The notes beneath the pieces were generated by a model. That model was given only the letters and a program-made list of their open reading frames with translations. It did not search any database and was not told the DNA's origin. From positions 57,285,535 through 57,349,534 of the forward strand of contig JACSVZ010000015.1 of the NCBI GenBank assembly GCA_014706295.1: a DNA stretch of 64,000 nt, read 5' to 3'. Positions 12,861 to 24,168 of this stretch are shown piece after piece. The position numbers and the translations under genes are program-made. Within the stretch, counting starts at the first letter, position 1. Each line of letters begins with the position of its first letter. This DNA comes from Lycocorax pyrrhopterus obiensis (Eukaryota; Chordata; Aves; Passeriformes; Paradisaeidae).

Positions 12861-12912
12861 CCTGCTGTTCAGAAATGTCTGCAAGCGATGCAGACATTTC
12901 TGAATGTGCAGG
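12861..12912. repeat. Long hairpin (16-bp perfect stem extended to about 23 bp)
   Basis: TTCAGAAATGTCTGCA (12,868-12,883) and TGCAGACATTTCTGAA (12,889-12,904) are exact reverse complements around a 5-nt loop (AGCGA). Two G-T pairs, a single bulged T (12,907) and five further Watson-Crick pairs extend the stem outwards to 12,861 and 12,912. The result is a nearly continuous 52-nt foldback. The small loop and short length are atypical for an animal pre-miRNA. I cannot assign it to a transposon family. Confidence 0.85.
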
Positions 12913-15900
12913 AACACATCTGGAATGTACCACAGAAACCTGCCCTGGCCACTTGAGACACCAAACACCCTGGGCACTGCACAACTCTGCTGTCCCTGCG
13001 TGTGAGTGTGGAGCTGGTTTAGTGGTTAAGATGATGAAACAGTCTGTGGAGAGGGTAAATGTGATTTTTCACACGTGTTGGCAGGTCTGCAACATTCACA
13101 TGAAGGATTGTTTAGAGACATACTCATTTATTTCAGATCTCATTCCTAACTCAAGGAACAAACACCATTAATTCAGAGCCATTTACTGTAAACATCAGAT
13201 CTGCATGATGTAGAGAAAATGAAACAAAAGACTTCAGAGACCTTTATCTTTAAAGGCTTTTTTAAAATTCACCCTGACAGTCAGTACCTCGCGCTCCAAA
13301 GAAGCATTTATTTGTGTAGAGGTTAACTGCAGTCAGAGGAAGCGCTTTAGCCATGCTCAAACTAACCCAGAACTGGGACAGCCTGTCAGTCTAGGTGGGA
13401 GGGTGCCTGGGGAGCCGTGCCTCAGGCATGGCCTGATCCCAGCCTCCCAGCATCCCCATCCTCCCTGCCCTGAGCCAGCCTGGCAGCTTGTGATGCTGTG
13501 CACTGAGCAGGGTCAGGGAAGTAATCCACCAGGAAATTCTGGTCACCTGTAATACATTTTGCTTTTCTCTTTAAGCAGATCACTGGTTAGAGGGAAAATC
13601 AGGAGTCTCAGAGCAGCTAATGTAACCTCTACCTACATTTATTGTATCCAATCATTACAACCACAGCTTATTAATAGCAATAATTGAAAAGAAACATTGC
13701 TTAATAGCGAGGTTTCTTTTCCCCTTAGGCTGCCAACAGCTTTCCCGTATATAATCTCATTTTTCAACATCATTTCATCTATCAGGCTGGCTATAATAAG
13801 TCTTTTACTTCATTTTTTAGTGCTTAGTCACCCAAGTAAGTTTTCTCCTGATATTTTTGTTCAAGCTCCTCTATCAAGACAGTAGAATCTGGAGCACACA
13901 CAGACCCAGACTGAAAAGAGAGCTGTGCAGGGGAGCAGGCAGCTGGCTTGTCATCCCAGGCAGCTCCTTTCCTGACATCCATTTCCCAAGAGTATGGCAG
14001 CAGCAAGGTCCTGTTGGCCGTGTTTTCCAAAGGGACAGGAAGGGAGGACCCGTTTCACTCTGCAGTCATATCCCCAGACATTACTGACAAGGATCAGATG
14101 GCAGATTGCCATCTCTGAGGACAAATCCCTACCACCCTCAGTTCTGTCTCTGATCTACCCACAATTCTCAGCCAGTCACTGAAGTCTCACACATTTTCCA
14201 CCAACTTTCTGATTTTATTTTTGTCTTATTGCCACATCGACAAATACATCCTTCCATCCTTCTTTCTCTTTTCCTCCCACTATTTTTCTAGTTTCCATTT
14301 TTCACAGGTGGAAGAGAAACACCAGACAATGTGCTACTGCCAAGCTCAACCTACTCAGCTCCCCAAGCAAGGGACAGGCTGCACGGGGAAGAGCTGCAGA
14401 AATAGGGCTCACATATGAGAATTAACAGGGATCTTCACCAGGTGCAGTGAATTGGCACAGTTAGTCCTGGAGGAACATGAAATTGCTCTGCCCAATCCAT
14501 CTCTGTGTTGGGTGATGGGCAAATCTGCTTCCATGAGATGTTGGATGTTTTCAGAGCAATGCCTCCCCCTAACCTCTATTACTCTTTGGTGCTCAGGGAG
14601 TTCTGGCCGGATGCCAACATAGGCCACCAGCAAATCTCTCTATGAGACCACCTTCCCAGCAGTTTTAGATACTGTTCTCCAGTGGCTTTTTGATCCACAG
14701 CCCATTCCGAGGCTCATCTCACTGTATTTGTATTATCCTACCACCCACAGCTCATGATGCTCAGTAACTCAGCCCCCGATCGAGGCAAAGTCATGATACT
14801 CCTGTAATATTATTTATAAACAAGTGTATAAATAAATGTGTGTCTGTGGGTGTTCAAATCTTGTTTTGTATTCACTTAACACCACACCTCAACTGCTTTT
14901 TGTAAAAGATGATAAAAAAATATTCTGCTTGCAGTTTTCTTTGGATAATCTTTGGAAGTGTATGTGTGTGCATGTCTGCTCCAGCTTTCCATGGGTTCAT
15001 GTCAAAGGATGCCAGCTAAGGGCCACAGAAGTCATTCAAGAGACTTGACTGCCCTGACCATTCCTACGCTCAAAACAATTCCCTCATCCTGCTAATTCAC
15101 TTTCAAAACATGTTTCTACTCTGACAGATCCCTTGCAGAGAGAGTCTGTGACAAGTTTGCAAATCAAGCTTCCCCTCTGCATCTATCAGTAAATTGTCAA
15201 ATCCCTTAAAATGTAGCAGGTGCCATTTTCTCACAATGTTAAGGAGAGAGAATGCTCTTAGAGAAAAGTAAGGAGGAGAGGAGGGTTAGGATTTGGTTTT
15301 CTCCTTTTAGCTGGGCACTTGTATTGTCTTCTCCATGGTGGTGTCTTCTTATGGAAGGTGTTTCCTGTTTCTTGGGTTGCCTGTCAGCGACAGCTTTGAG
15401 TGATCTGCAGCTGACAGCACAGCAGCTGTCAGTCAGGAAGAAGCAGGAGGGCGATCAGTGCCCACATTTATTTTTCCACGGTTGTACTGAGTGCTCCAGA
15501 CTACCGTCTTTCTTACAGGGAAGTTGACGTCCCCGTGTTTGCAGACATTGTCCCATTCATATCCCACAGATAAATGAGATGATAGCAGCTGCCTGAGTTT
15601 TCAGACAGCCTGAAAAGCAGAAAGATTCATGAACTTATTAATTTTAAAAGGAATAATAAATGGTAGTCGTCAGGCATCAATGTTATGTAATATCAAGATA
15701 TATTACCTCTGCTCATCAAAGCAGGCAAGAGTGAGAGGTGATCAGAGATGATGTGAGCAGCAGAAGTGAGATGTTCTGCAGGACTGTGCAGCCCGGTACC
15801 ACAGCTGTTGTACGAGCTTTGTGTGGACTTTCCTTGCAGCCAGGTTTTCACAAGCTACTCTCACTCGTGTATTCCATGTGGGACATCAGGGAGCAGCTGC

Positions 15901-17913
15901 TTTGCATGTTGTCCTACATAACTGAGTTGCTTCAACTTTTCACAAGCCTATTTTGGGACTTACCAAGAGCTGAGCAGAAGGACAGCTCCCTTCTCGTAAT
16001 GTCCCTTCCACAAGCAGAGCTACTCTCTCTTCCATCCTCTCCCATGCAACCTACACTCACATTTGCCTCTCACAGCCTGTTTCTGAAGCTTTTCCACACA
16101 GTATCTCCAGGAGCTCATAAGGGGGAGCAGTAGCAGATGGGTTCCTTGCATCAAAGGAATTACCATCTGTTATTTCTCTTCTCAATTTTGTGCACTGCTG
16201 GCAAGAATTTGACTGTTTCTCCTGTTCTCCCTTGATCCTCTGCTGCCCAGCTGGGCAAACAAAGGTAGGCAAATAGCAGCATCCCTCTTGCCTTTTCCCC
16301 TGGTTGTACCAGGAACTGCTGTGAGCAAGGGTAGCATTCAGCACCCAAAGGTGGCTGTATCCTCACTTCAGATACTCCCCATGACAAGCTCCATCTGCTG
16401 TGCTTTCAAAAACTCCTAATCATTCAAGAAGGAATAAAAAAAGCCTAGCAAGACAACCTCGCAGAAACTCCCAATTAACTTTACCCCCCTCCCAAATGGT
16501 AGCACATATCAGGAAAGGCTCTGGCACGTTAGGATTGGGTTTTTTTATTCTTTGTATTGCTGTTTCCCAGCCAGATACATTCAGATAGCTATTGTTAAAG
16601 TACAACACAACAACTTTCTACATATCCGCATTGACACGACTTTCTTTTGAAAGAAACGTTTCACCCAAAAAAACCTTACCATGTTCCCCTCCAGGAGACC
16701 TCTAGGAATTCAGTCATGTTTTGGGGTCTGTAAGGTCAGGGTTGGAAACTGCTCCATGCTCATTATATTTTCCTAATTTGCAGGTTTAGTTAGAGTCCAT
16801 CTCTCCTGAACCTCAGAAGTTCATTCAATAATCTGTTGGTGATTTTTTTTTTCAGTTTTGCAAGAATAAAGCTCTTGATTGTAAGGAAACCTGGAACAAG
16901 ATACCAGCCAGTCTTGATCTGGCTCAGAAAGCATAAGGCAAGTGAAAACAGCCCCAAATATTGCATCAAAACAAACCACAAAGAAAATACTGTTAGGAAT
17001 TTTTATGGGTTTTGATTTCTTTAAAGGATTAAATTTCACAATACAGAATTCACACTAATTTTATGCAGTACTTATTTTAGCTGTTCCAATCATTGTCTGT
17101 ATGTTGAATAATGTGATTATTGTAAGAAGAAGCATTTATAGCATAAATGCAATTATTGAAAAAAGTTGTAGAGAGGATTTTTAAGTAAAGTTAGCGGTAC
17201 CCTGCATTGTGATAGACCAATCATTTAATCCAAGATGTACCAAAAGAGAGTGGGAAAATTCCCACTGAAGTCAGTCTCCAGTTCAAGATCTCAATCTCCT
17301 AATTGGACTTTGACTCCTCTCTTAGCTGAGGAAAATAATTGTAGCTTTGATCCAGATGCCTTCTTTGTAATCCATTGTTTTAGTGTTTTGAACACACACC
17401 ACCCATTCTGTATTAGATATTTTGATAAAAACCTAACAAAATCCAAGTTTATAGGATAGTGTCATAAACCTGGCACCTTTCCCAAATGCCACACTCACTC
17501 AATAGAAATGTAATGTAATTTTCTTTGTGTTGTGTGTTCTGCATTCATTGCGTGTTTAGAAGCTGAGTGCTGAAATATTAGCTTAGAGCTCTTGAAAAAA
17601 AAATCACAAAATCATATGCCTTTTTTACTATCTGGATCAAATTTTCTTCACATTATCAACACAGCATTACAATTAGATTCCACATAAAAATTTCAGTTTC
17701 TCTTTCAGTGATCACTGTCTGTAAATGTTTTAGTCACTGATGCACGATAAGGAATGTAAGGCAAATGCTAACTTTAGCAGAAATAAGTGCTTTTTGAAGC
17801 TATATTTAATAGGTGCACTGCAGATTCTAGGCTTTCAATTTCAAGACAGGGCATATTGTTACATAGAAATTCATTCTTCTCCCACACTAATCACTTCTGA
17901 GGAGAAAAACTAG

Positions 17914-18030
<117 letters not shown>

Positions 18031-21000
18031 TAGGAGGAAGCACAGGAACCGAGCAGCTCTGCACATCCACTCACTCCAAAGATGTTGGCGGTGACTTGAC
18101 ATAATGAAAGGAAGAAGGAGACTGCAGGAATAATGTATAACCTCATTTCACTTCCCAGAAACACACTAAAGATGACTGAGAAATTGATTTGTGAGAGTCT
18201 GGAAAAAACACAACAAACCGGAGGGTTTAAAAAGTGCCAGGGTAGAACTGCCAAGAAAAGAGGGCATCGTCCTGTCCCGTTTGGCATTAAGGACAGAGCT
18301 GGCCGGGGGTGTAAGCTGCAGTGGGAGGCTTGGGGCACCACTGCTGGAGCAAAAAGCCTCTGCTCTGTGGAGGGACCAGGTGTTCCAGACAGAAAACTCC
18401 CTTGGTCATCCCCAGAGGTGCTCTACCCACCTCAGGAGGGTCACTGCTGACGGCTTGGCCACAGTGTGACAGCTTTCCCCAGGGTGCTGGGGAGCAGGGG
18501 GTGGGCAGTTTGGCAGCCCCCGAGCACTCAGGGCTCTGGTCTGGGGGATGCCAGCGGGGGAGAGCCCCCAGGCTGTAGATGGGCTGGTGGGGACTGTGAG
18601 AAGATGCGGTGAGAGGGAGTGGTCACTACAAAGCAGGGAGAGCCAGGGACTGTGGCCAGCAGGCAGGCCCCGAGGAGCACTGCACCTACTAGCAGTTTTT
18701 GGAGTATTCCTGCTGAATATCCACGATAAACCATGTTCTCCCTTCTCCTCCCAGCTTTACATCTGTTCAGTAAGGACAGACACCGTGACACTGATTTATC
18801 TAGGCTAAATTGCCGACAAGTTGTTTGGACAAAGTATTCTGAGTGGGCAGGTCTTCCTTGTGTCACAGGAAAGTGCACGGCAGTTTAAATAGGCATAATA
18901 ATCCTTTCTGTGCTCCTTTCAGCCATTTTTTATCTGTATTCTGAGTCTCTGCATAGAGTGGAAGAGCAGTGTCCTGGATCTTGAGCCTGGGGCAATGCTG
19001 TCAATTAAAAGACTCAGCTTATATTTGTGGAACTGAACCAAGACCCATGTGCAACCCTTGCTGAAAGCATCACCCTTTCAGGCTGAAATGATATTATTCA
19101 GTATAACAGTTCTAATTCACATTCTTTGCTGTAGTCTGTAGTTTTTCTATATGCAAGTAACAGTTTGCTGCTTAGTTATTGCTGACTGTATTTTCTAAAT
19201 GTCCTTACACTTAATTTTTTTGCAGTTTTCCTGTAAAACTCATTTTTGATTCTCTAACCCCTGCTCATTACACACAAAACATCCCGCCAACCATTTTTGT
19301 GCAGCCCTTTTCTCTGATTTACTTGTTGAAGTGTTCTGTTTTACTCCATTTGCCTTTCAGGTTCCATATGTTCTGCCTAAGTGGTTTTCAACCTCCAGAT
19401 TTTTGGAGTCCAAAATTATTCTGGTGGAATTATGGTTTCCTGTATACCACATTCAAGTCCACCTGATAATAGGCTTTAAAAAAAAAAATTTACCTTTGCA
19501 GATCCTTTAAAGGCAGTTCACAGAGGACTCACATAAGGACAGCGCTGTTTGAAAGCCTTTTTTCTGAATACTGACACTCATTAATCAGAGAAACATCATT
19601 ACTTTTCATTATATGCATTATTGTTTACTAGCTCCTGTGTTCAGTTTCTCTTAACATTCCCCATAAACTAATTTTCTTAAAACCTATTACCATTTCTATT
19701 GCACTAGGATCTCGAAATATCTTTTTTAAATTGCATTTTCTTCCCAGTGTCTCCCTTTTATCTCTAGGCTGGCCATTCATTACAAAGGTGATGCTTATAT
19801 TCAGCGCTTGAGAAAGATGAAGCTTTGGCAGTGTAACAGCCACTTGTTTATTCCCAAACCAGACCCAGCACAGTTCCCATAGAGCCTTCCCTCAGTGCTT
19901 TTCCTTTCTTTTCCCTTTCAGGAAATCAATCCCATTTTCATTAACAATGACAGATTGGTCCTCATACCTTTCTTTTTTTGGGGGGTTTTTTTCCCCCTTT
20001 GGCCACTCTGGCGAGCCTGCCAAACACTGCTAATTAGCAGTTGCTTAGATTTGGGCTCTGGTCCTCTGAGATGCTCCATACAAATGGACTCACAGGGATG
20101 TCTGTGCATGCTGTAGGTGCAGGTTCAGCCTTCTGCAACACAGTAAAGGGTGCTTTTATAGCTGCATTGTCACTAAGGCAGAGAACCAGTAATTCATTTC
20201 ATATAGGTCATGAAATGCTTCTTAAGTGATCTGAAATTTAAATAATCTCTTGAGCAAGATTTGAACTGCATAATTTTCCCTGTCCTTGAATATCTGATTG
20301 TTTCAAAAAATGTGTAATCAGTACTGGAACCTATTATCCTTAGTTCAGGAATCCACTAGTATCACTTATCAGGGATTCAAAGGAATTCAGTTTCATGCCC
20401 ATGAAATGGATGCAGTCAGAAAGAAGCTTGTTTTATGAAGGCATTGGAATGACATGTAGATGAAATTACTTTAGACTTGTTTGAAATATTCATGTGAAGG
20501 TGGTACACGGGGCAAAATGAAGGAGAAATAACAATGCAGGGTGATATGCCAACCTTTAATAAGACCAGGGCATGCTTTTTGAGCTTGGGAAGGCAGAAAA
20601 CATAAGAGCATTGTAGCAGGACTTAAACCAATGTGAGGTAATCGCACCTGGGCAGTGAAATTATTTAAAGTGTCAATACAATTGTTTTAGGGCTATCTGC
20701 ACTGATAAGTGAGCTCCTAAAGGTACCAGAACTGTAACTGAGACCAGCACTTTGCTGGCACCACTGTATAGTAACTTGAATCCATACTTTATCATAAGCA
20801 CTCCAGAAGGCTAGAGATCTCCATCAAAGGAAGTCCCACTGCCTCTGAGATCATCCCTAGGGAATGGCCACCTTTGGGTCATGCTGCAGCACCGCCTTCT
20901 TTAATGAAGACTTTGGCTAATACTTAGATGCTATTATATTGTAAGATCATCCATCTTTTCTCATCTCCACAGAGTCAGGAACGAGGCAAAACCAGAGCTC

Positions 21001-21238
21001 CTGACAGAAAGGGAAAGGAGCTTGAATATTTTTCAGATCCATCAGTGACCTTAGTAGTCCATTATAAATACAGATGGAGGATCTTGACAACAGAATGCAG
21101 GTGCTGGTTTTAAGGCCTAAGAAAGACTGAGAAGTGAAAGACGGGATTCATTTAATTAAATATGTATGTCTGAATGTATCCATGTTTGTGCTGCCCAGCC
21201 CAGGTGTAGCCAGTGCAGAGAAACTGACAAGTGTCAAC

Positions 21239-21266
21239 AAAAGTCCCCTGGCAACCGGGGACTTTT
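21239..21266. repeat. Perfect inverted repeat (10-bp stem, 8-nt loop)
   Basis: AAAAGTCCCC and GGGGACTTTT are exact complements flanking TGGCAACC. It is short enough to arise by chance in 64 kb. It is listed because the GC core would make a stable foldback in RNA from either strand. Confidence 0.8.
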
Positions 21267-22850
21267 AAAAGAAGACTTTTACAGAAGTAGATTTTTAAAA
21301 CAAAGACAAATATCACCAAAGAAGGCTGGTTTGATATTGCTTATATTTAGGAGGCAAGAAGTGGGATAAATGGGCACTAGTCACAGCAAATCATGGGCAT
21401 CTGGGTGTTTTCAGTGCAGAGTAGCTTGAGGACCCCACAGTCACTGTGCACTGCTGCACTGTGCACATACCTGCCCTTCACACGGCACTTTCTTCTGAGG
21501 CATTGCAGAAAAACTGACACGTTGTAAGATGCCAGATTTCCCCTCTGGGGTGCAGATGTTCAGACATGTGGTGAGGCTGCCCTTGGGTTGTGAGTGAGAT
21601 TGTCAACCAAATGATGTTAAATGGAAGCCTGATTAGGCATCCTGTTGCTTCAGCCTGTTTCCACACTATCCTTGACCCAACCACTCATTTTTAGCCTTTT
21701 GGTCTCAAAGATGTTTGTTTTCTGATCCATTCCCGTGCTCAATAAACATTTCCTTGCACAGTGGCCCAGGTGCAAAGCTGGGAAAGACAGCTAGACTGGA
21801 ACTTGTAAAAGCTCTCGACACAACATTTTGCTTCTCCTTTGGATTTTGAGCTTTTGCTTCCCTTCTGATTTGTGGAATCTCTCATTGTCTTTTAAGAAAA
21901 GGATGTTGATGTTAGCTGTACCATGGGAATTACAGTTGGAATACTGGTGTTTTCCTCTCTTTTGACATTCAGTCATAGATGAGAGCCACTCACTCTTCTC
22001 ATCTATTAATATTCACGCTTGTTTCTTTCCTATTAATAGTCACACTTGCTTCTACAGTAGAATTTATTAAAAATGTGCATTCTGGAAGCAGTTTTCAAGC
22101 TAAAACTTGACAGAACATCTATGACTTTGCTTGCTTCTTCCATGTATGTTCTCTAGGCAATGAGAAGTGTTGGTGCAGGCTGGATTACAATGCATTAGTT
22201 ATGTATGCACGCACATACATTTATAAAATTGATATATGCCATACAGTGTATGCATACATTGTGTAACTAGTGTTAGTGCTTCCATTTGCAGATCTCAAAG
22301 AATTTCGCTGAGCAGTCTAATCATTTTCTTACCTATTTCTTAGTCATGGGGAAGCCACGGTAGGAAGTGGATGTGGCTTGTTTAAAAACCACATTATCAG
22401 GTCAGCAAGAAAGGGAATCTATGTCTTTGATTTCCAATACAGTGCGGCATTGGTGAGCAGGGATATCCATCTTCTTACAGGTAACTTCTATTTAAAACAA
22501 ACACCTCCATTTGGAAATTCTAACTCAATTGTCAACCTTTAAAGGAGTAAGTTTAAAAATAAGAAAAGTCTGTAAAATGTGAAAAACAGGTCCTGCTAGT
22601 ACTTACAGCTAAACTTGACCAGTATCAGTTCAGGTCTATTTGCAGGCCATAGTTTGAAGAAACAGTAAATTGGGGTTTTAGACTCCTAGTACCAACCAAA
22701 AAAGGCTGCGACATGAGACATTATGACATTGATCCAGGATGAACTCACTCTTCCAGTTCAAATATGTAAAATGCGCCTAATCTGGTGTGTTAACTTTTTA
22801 CTGGCAGGCTTTGTAAGAGATCAGTTACTGTCTGTCTGCACCACTCTAAT

Positions 22851-22916
22851 TTTATGCTGGACAAGTAGCATCTGTCTTTCTGCAGCCAGCATAAAGCCAG
22901 CATAAAACTGACATAA
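22851..22916. repeat. 11-bp tandem repeat with inverted partner near the BICD1 promoter
   Basis: AGCCAGCATAA occurs twice in tandem (22,884-22,894 and 22,895-22,905), followed by a diverged third unit AACTGACATAA (22,906-22,916). Upstream, TTTATGCTGG (22,851-22,860) is the exact reverse complement of CCAGCATAAA inside the repeat, so the strand can fold back with a loop of about 26 nt. The position, about 1 kb before the BICD1 ATG and just outside the CpG island, makes a regulatory role possible but unproven. Confidence 0.7.
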
Positions 22917-23317
22917 TCTATGCATCGGGTCCTCCGGTTAATTTGACAGAGAAACAATGGTGTGACCGCATCTGAGCTGAATCAGTTTTGTCCTGCTGTC
23001 TAATCAGTGGCACTGAGACCTTGTGCTAATGGTGATGGAAGAGCGGCCCTAGCCCAATGCCCCGACCCCGCCGCTGTTTCGCATTCAGGTTGCCTTGACC
23101 ATTCCCAAACGCATTCATTCACCGGGGACGGGGAAGAGAGCAGGTAACTCTGCTTTCCCACTTTCCCGAAATAGCAAGGGAATACTTGCGGCCGCTCCCC
23201 CCGCTCCCGCAGTTCGCTGGGCTGCATCTCCCTTCCTACTTGTACCCGCACCGCCGCCGCTGCGGCCACGGCTGCGCGGCGCTGAGCAGAACCGAGGGGC
23301 TCTGACACGGCGGCGGA

Positions 23318-23330
23318 GGGGCGGGAGGGG
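23318..23330 (+). promoter_or_regulatory. GC box (Sp/KLF-type site)
   Basis: GGGGCGGGAGGGG contains the GGGCGG core bound by Sp1/KLF-family factors and lies about 620 bp before the BICD1 ATG inside the CpG island. Site identity is by motif only; use in cells is inferred. Confidence 0.5.
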
Positions 23331-23467
23331 AGCGGCGGGGAGGGGGCCCGGCGGCAGCAGCCCCGCAGGCGCAGCGCCGACATCCCGGCGCGCCGGGGCC
23401 GGCGGCACGCACCGCTCCGGCAGCTCTGCCGCTGCTGCCGCGCCGCTTCCCCTCTCCGCCGGCGGCG

Positions 23468-23497
23468 ATGCCAGACCTGAGGACGCCGTCATCTTAA
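23468..23497 (+). other. Possible upstream ORF in the BICD1 leader (9 codons)
   Basis: ATG at 23,468 opens a nine-codon frame (MPDLRTPSS) closed by TAA at 23,495-23,497, about 450 bp before the BICD1 start. It has G at -3 (GCG before the ATG) but C at +4, a moderate start context. It matters only if transcription starts upstream of 23,468, which the sequence alone does not show. If included, it would reduce or tune translation of BICD1. Confidence 0.35.
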
Positions 23498-23949
23498 AGA
23501 GCGCAGGGGAGGGACCGTGCGGAGGGGAGGCGGCGGTGCCGGCGCCGCGGGAGGAGGCGGGCGCCAGCAGCAGCATCTCCGCGGGAGCCGCCGCACGAAG
23601 GCGCGCTCCCGGCCGCCCCGCTCGCCGCCCCGGCCTCCAGCGCGCCGCCGCCTCCCCGGGCAGCGGGGCTCGCCCGCCCGCTCGCCAGCCCAGGCGCCCC
23701 CGCCGCCGGGGCCGCCGCAGGGCCGGGGGAGGCGAGCGCGGCCTCGCCGCGTCCCGGGCGGCCGGCGGGGGAGGAGGGGGCCGCGGCTGCGGCGGGGCGG
23801 ACCGCCCCCGCGCTCGGCGGCGGCTGCCGCAGGCGGCTCCGACCCCCATCGCCGTCCCCGCCGCCCCGGGCCGGCCGTGCCGGTGCCGCCCCTCGGCCGC
23901 GCCCGCCCCCTGGCTGCCTCCTCGGCGGCGCGGCAGTGCCGCCGGGGCT

Positions 23950-24162
23950 ATGGCTGCGGAGGAGGTGCTGCAGGGCGCGGACCACTACAAGAGCGAGATC
24001 GAGCGGCTGACCCGGGAGCTCTCCGAGACGACCCACGAGAAGATCCAGGCGGCGGAGTATGGGCTGGTGGTGCTGGAGGAGAAGCTCACCCTCAAGCAGC
24101 AGTACGATGAGCTGGAGGCGGAGTATGACGGCCTCAAGCAGGAGCTGGAGCAGCTGAAGGAG
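23950..24162 (+). CDS. BICD1: BICD1 exon 1, N-terminal coding part (partial gene)
   Basis: This is the first coding exon of Bicaudal-D homolog 1, a cytoplasmic coiled-coil adaptor that links cytoplasmic dynein-dynactin to cargo such as RAB6 vesicles. The 71 codons begin MAAEEVLQ and end ELEQLKE. They closely follow the BICD1 N-terminus of other vertebrates; BICD2 starts differently, with an extra leader. The sequence is heptad-rich and starts coiled coil 1. Residues 34-38 are AAEYG, the AAxxG CC1 box that contacts the dynein light intermediate chain. The start has G at -3 and G at +4, a strong Kozak context. The exon ends in phase 0 at GAG|GTGAGC. Residues 9-10 are GA where I recall TV in mammals, with conservative K/R and S/T changes nearby. 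The frame is also open upstream of the ATG, but that stretch has BICD1-unrelated, composition-driven residues. The rest of the protein (about 900 residues in relatives) lies beyond the window. Confidence 0.97.
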
Positions 24163-24168
24163 GTGAGC
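24163..24168 (+). other. BICD1: Splice donor of BICD1 intron 1
   Basis: GTGAGC directly follows GAG at the end of codon 71 and fits the vertebrate donor consensus. It falls exactly where similarity to BICD1 protein stops; the in-frame read-through contains no BICD1-like residues. Confidence 0.95.

Noticed and set aside
12653..13171. 172-codon + strand open frame
   Set aside because: No domain, signal or splice context is visible. It runs through a hairpin palindrome and ordinary AT-rich sequence, and looks like a chance opening.
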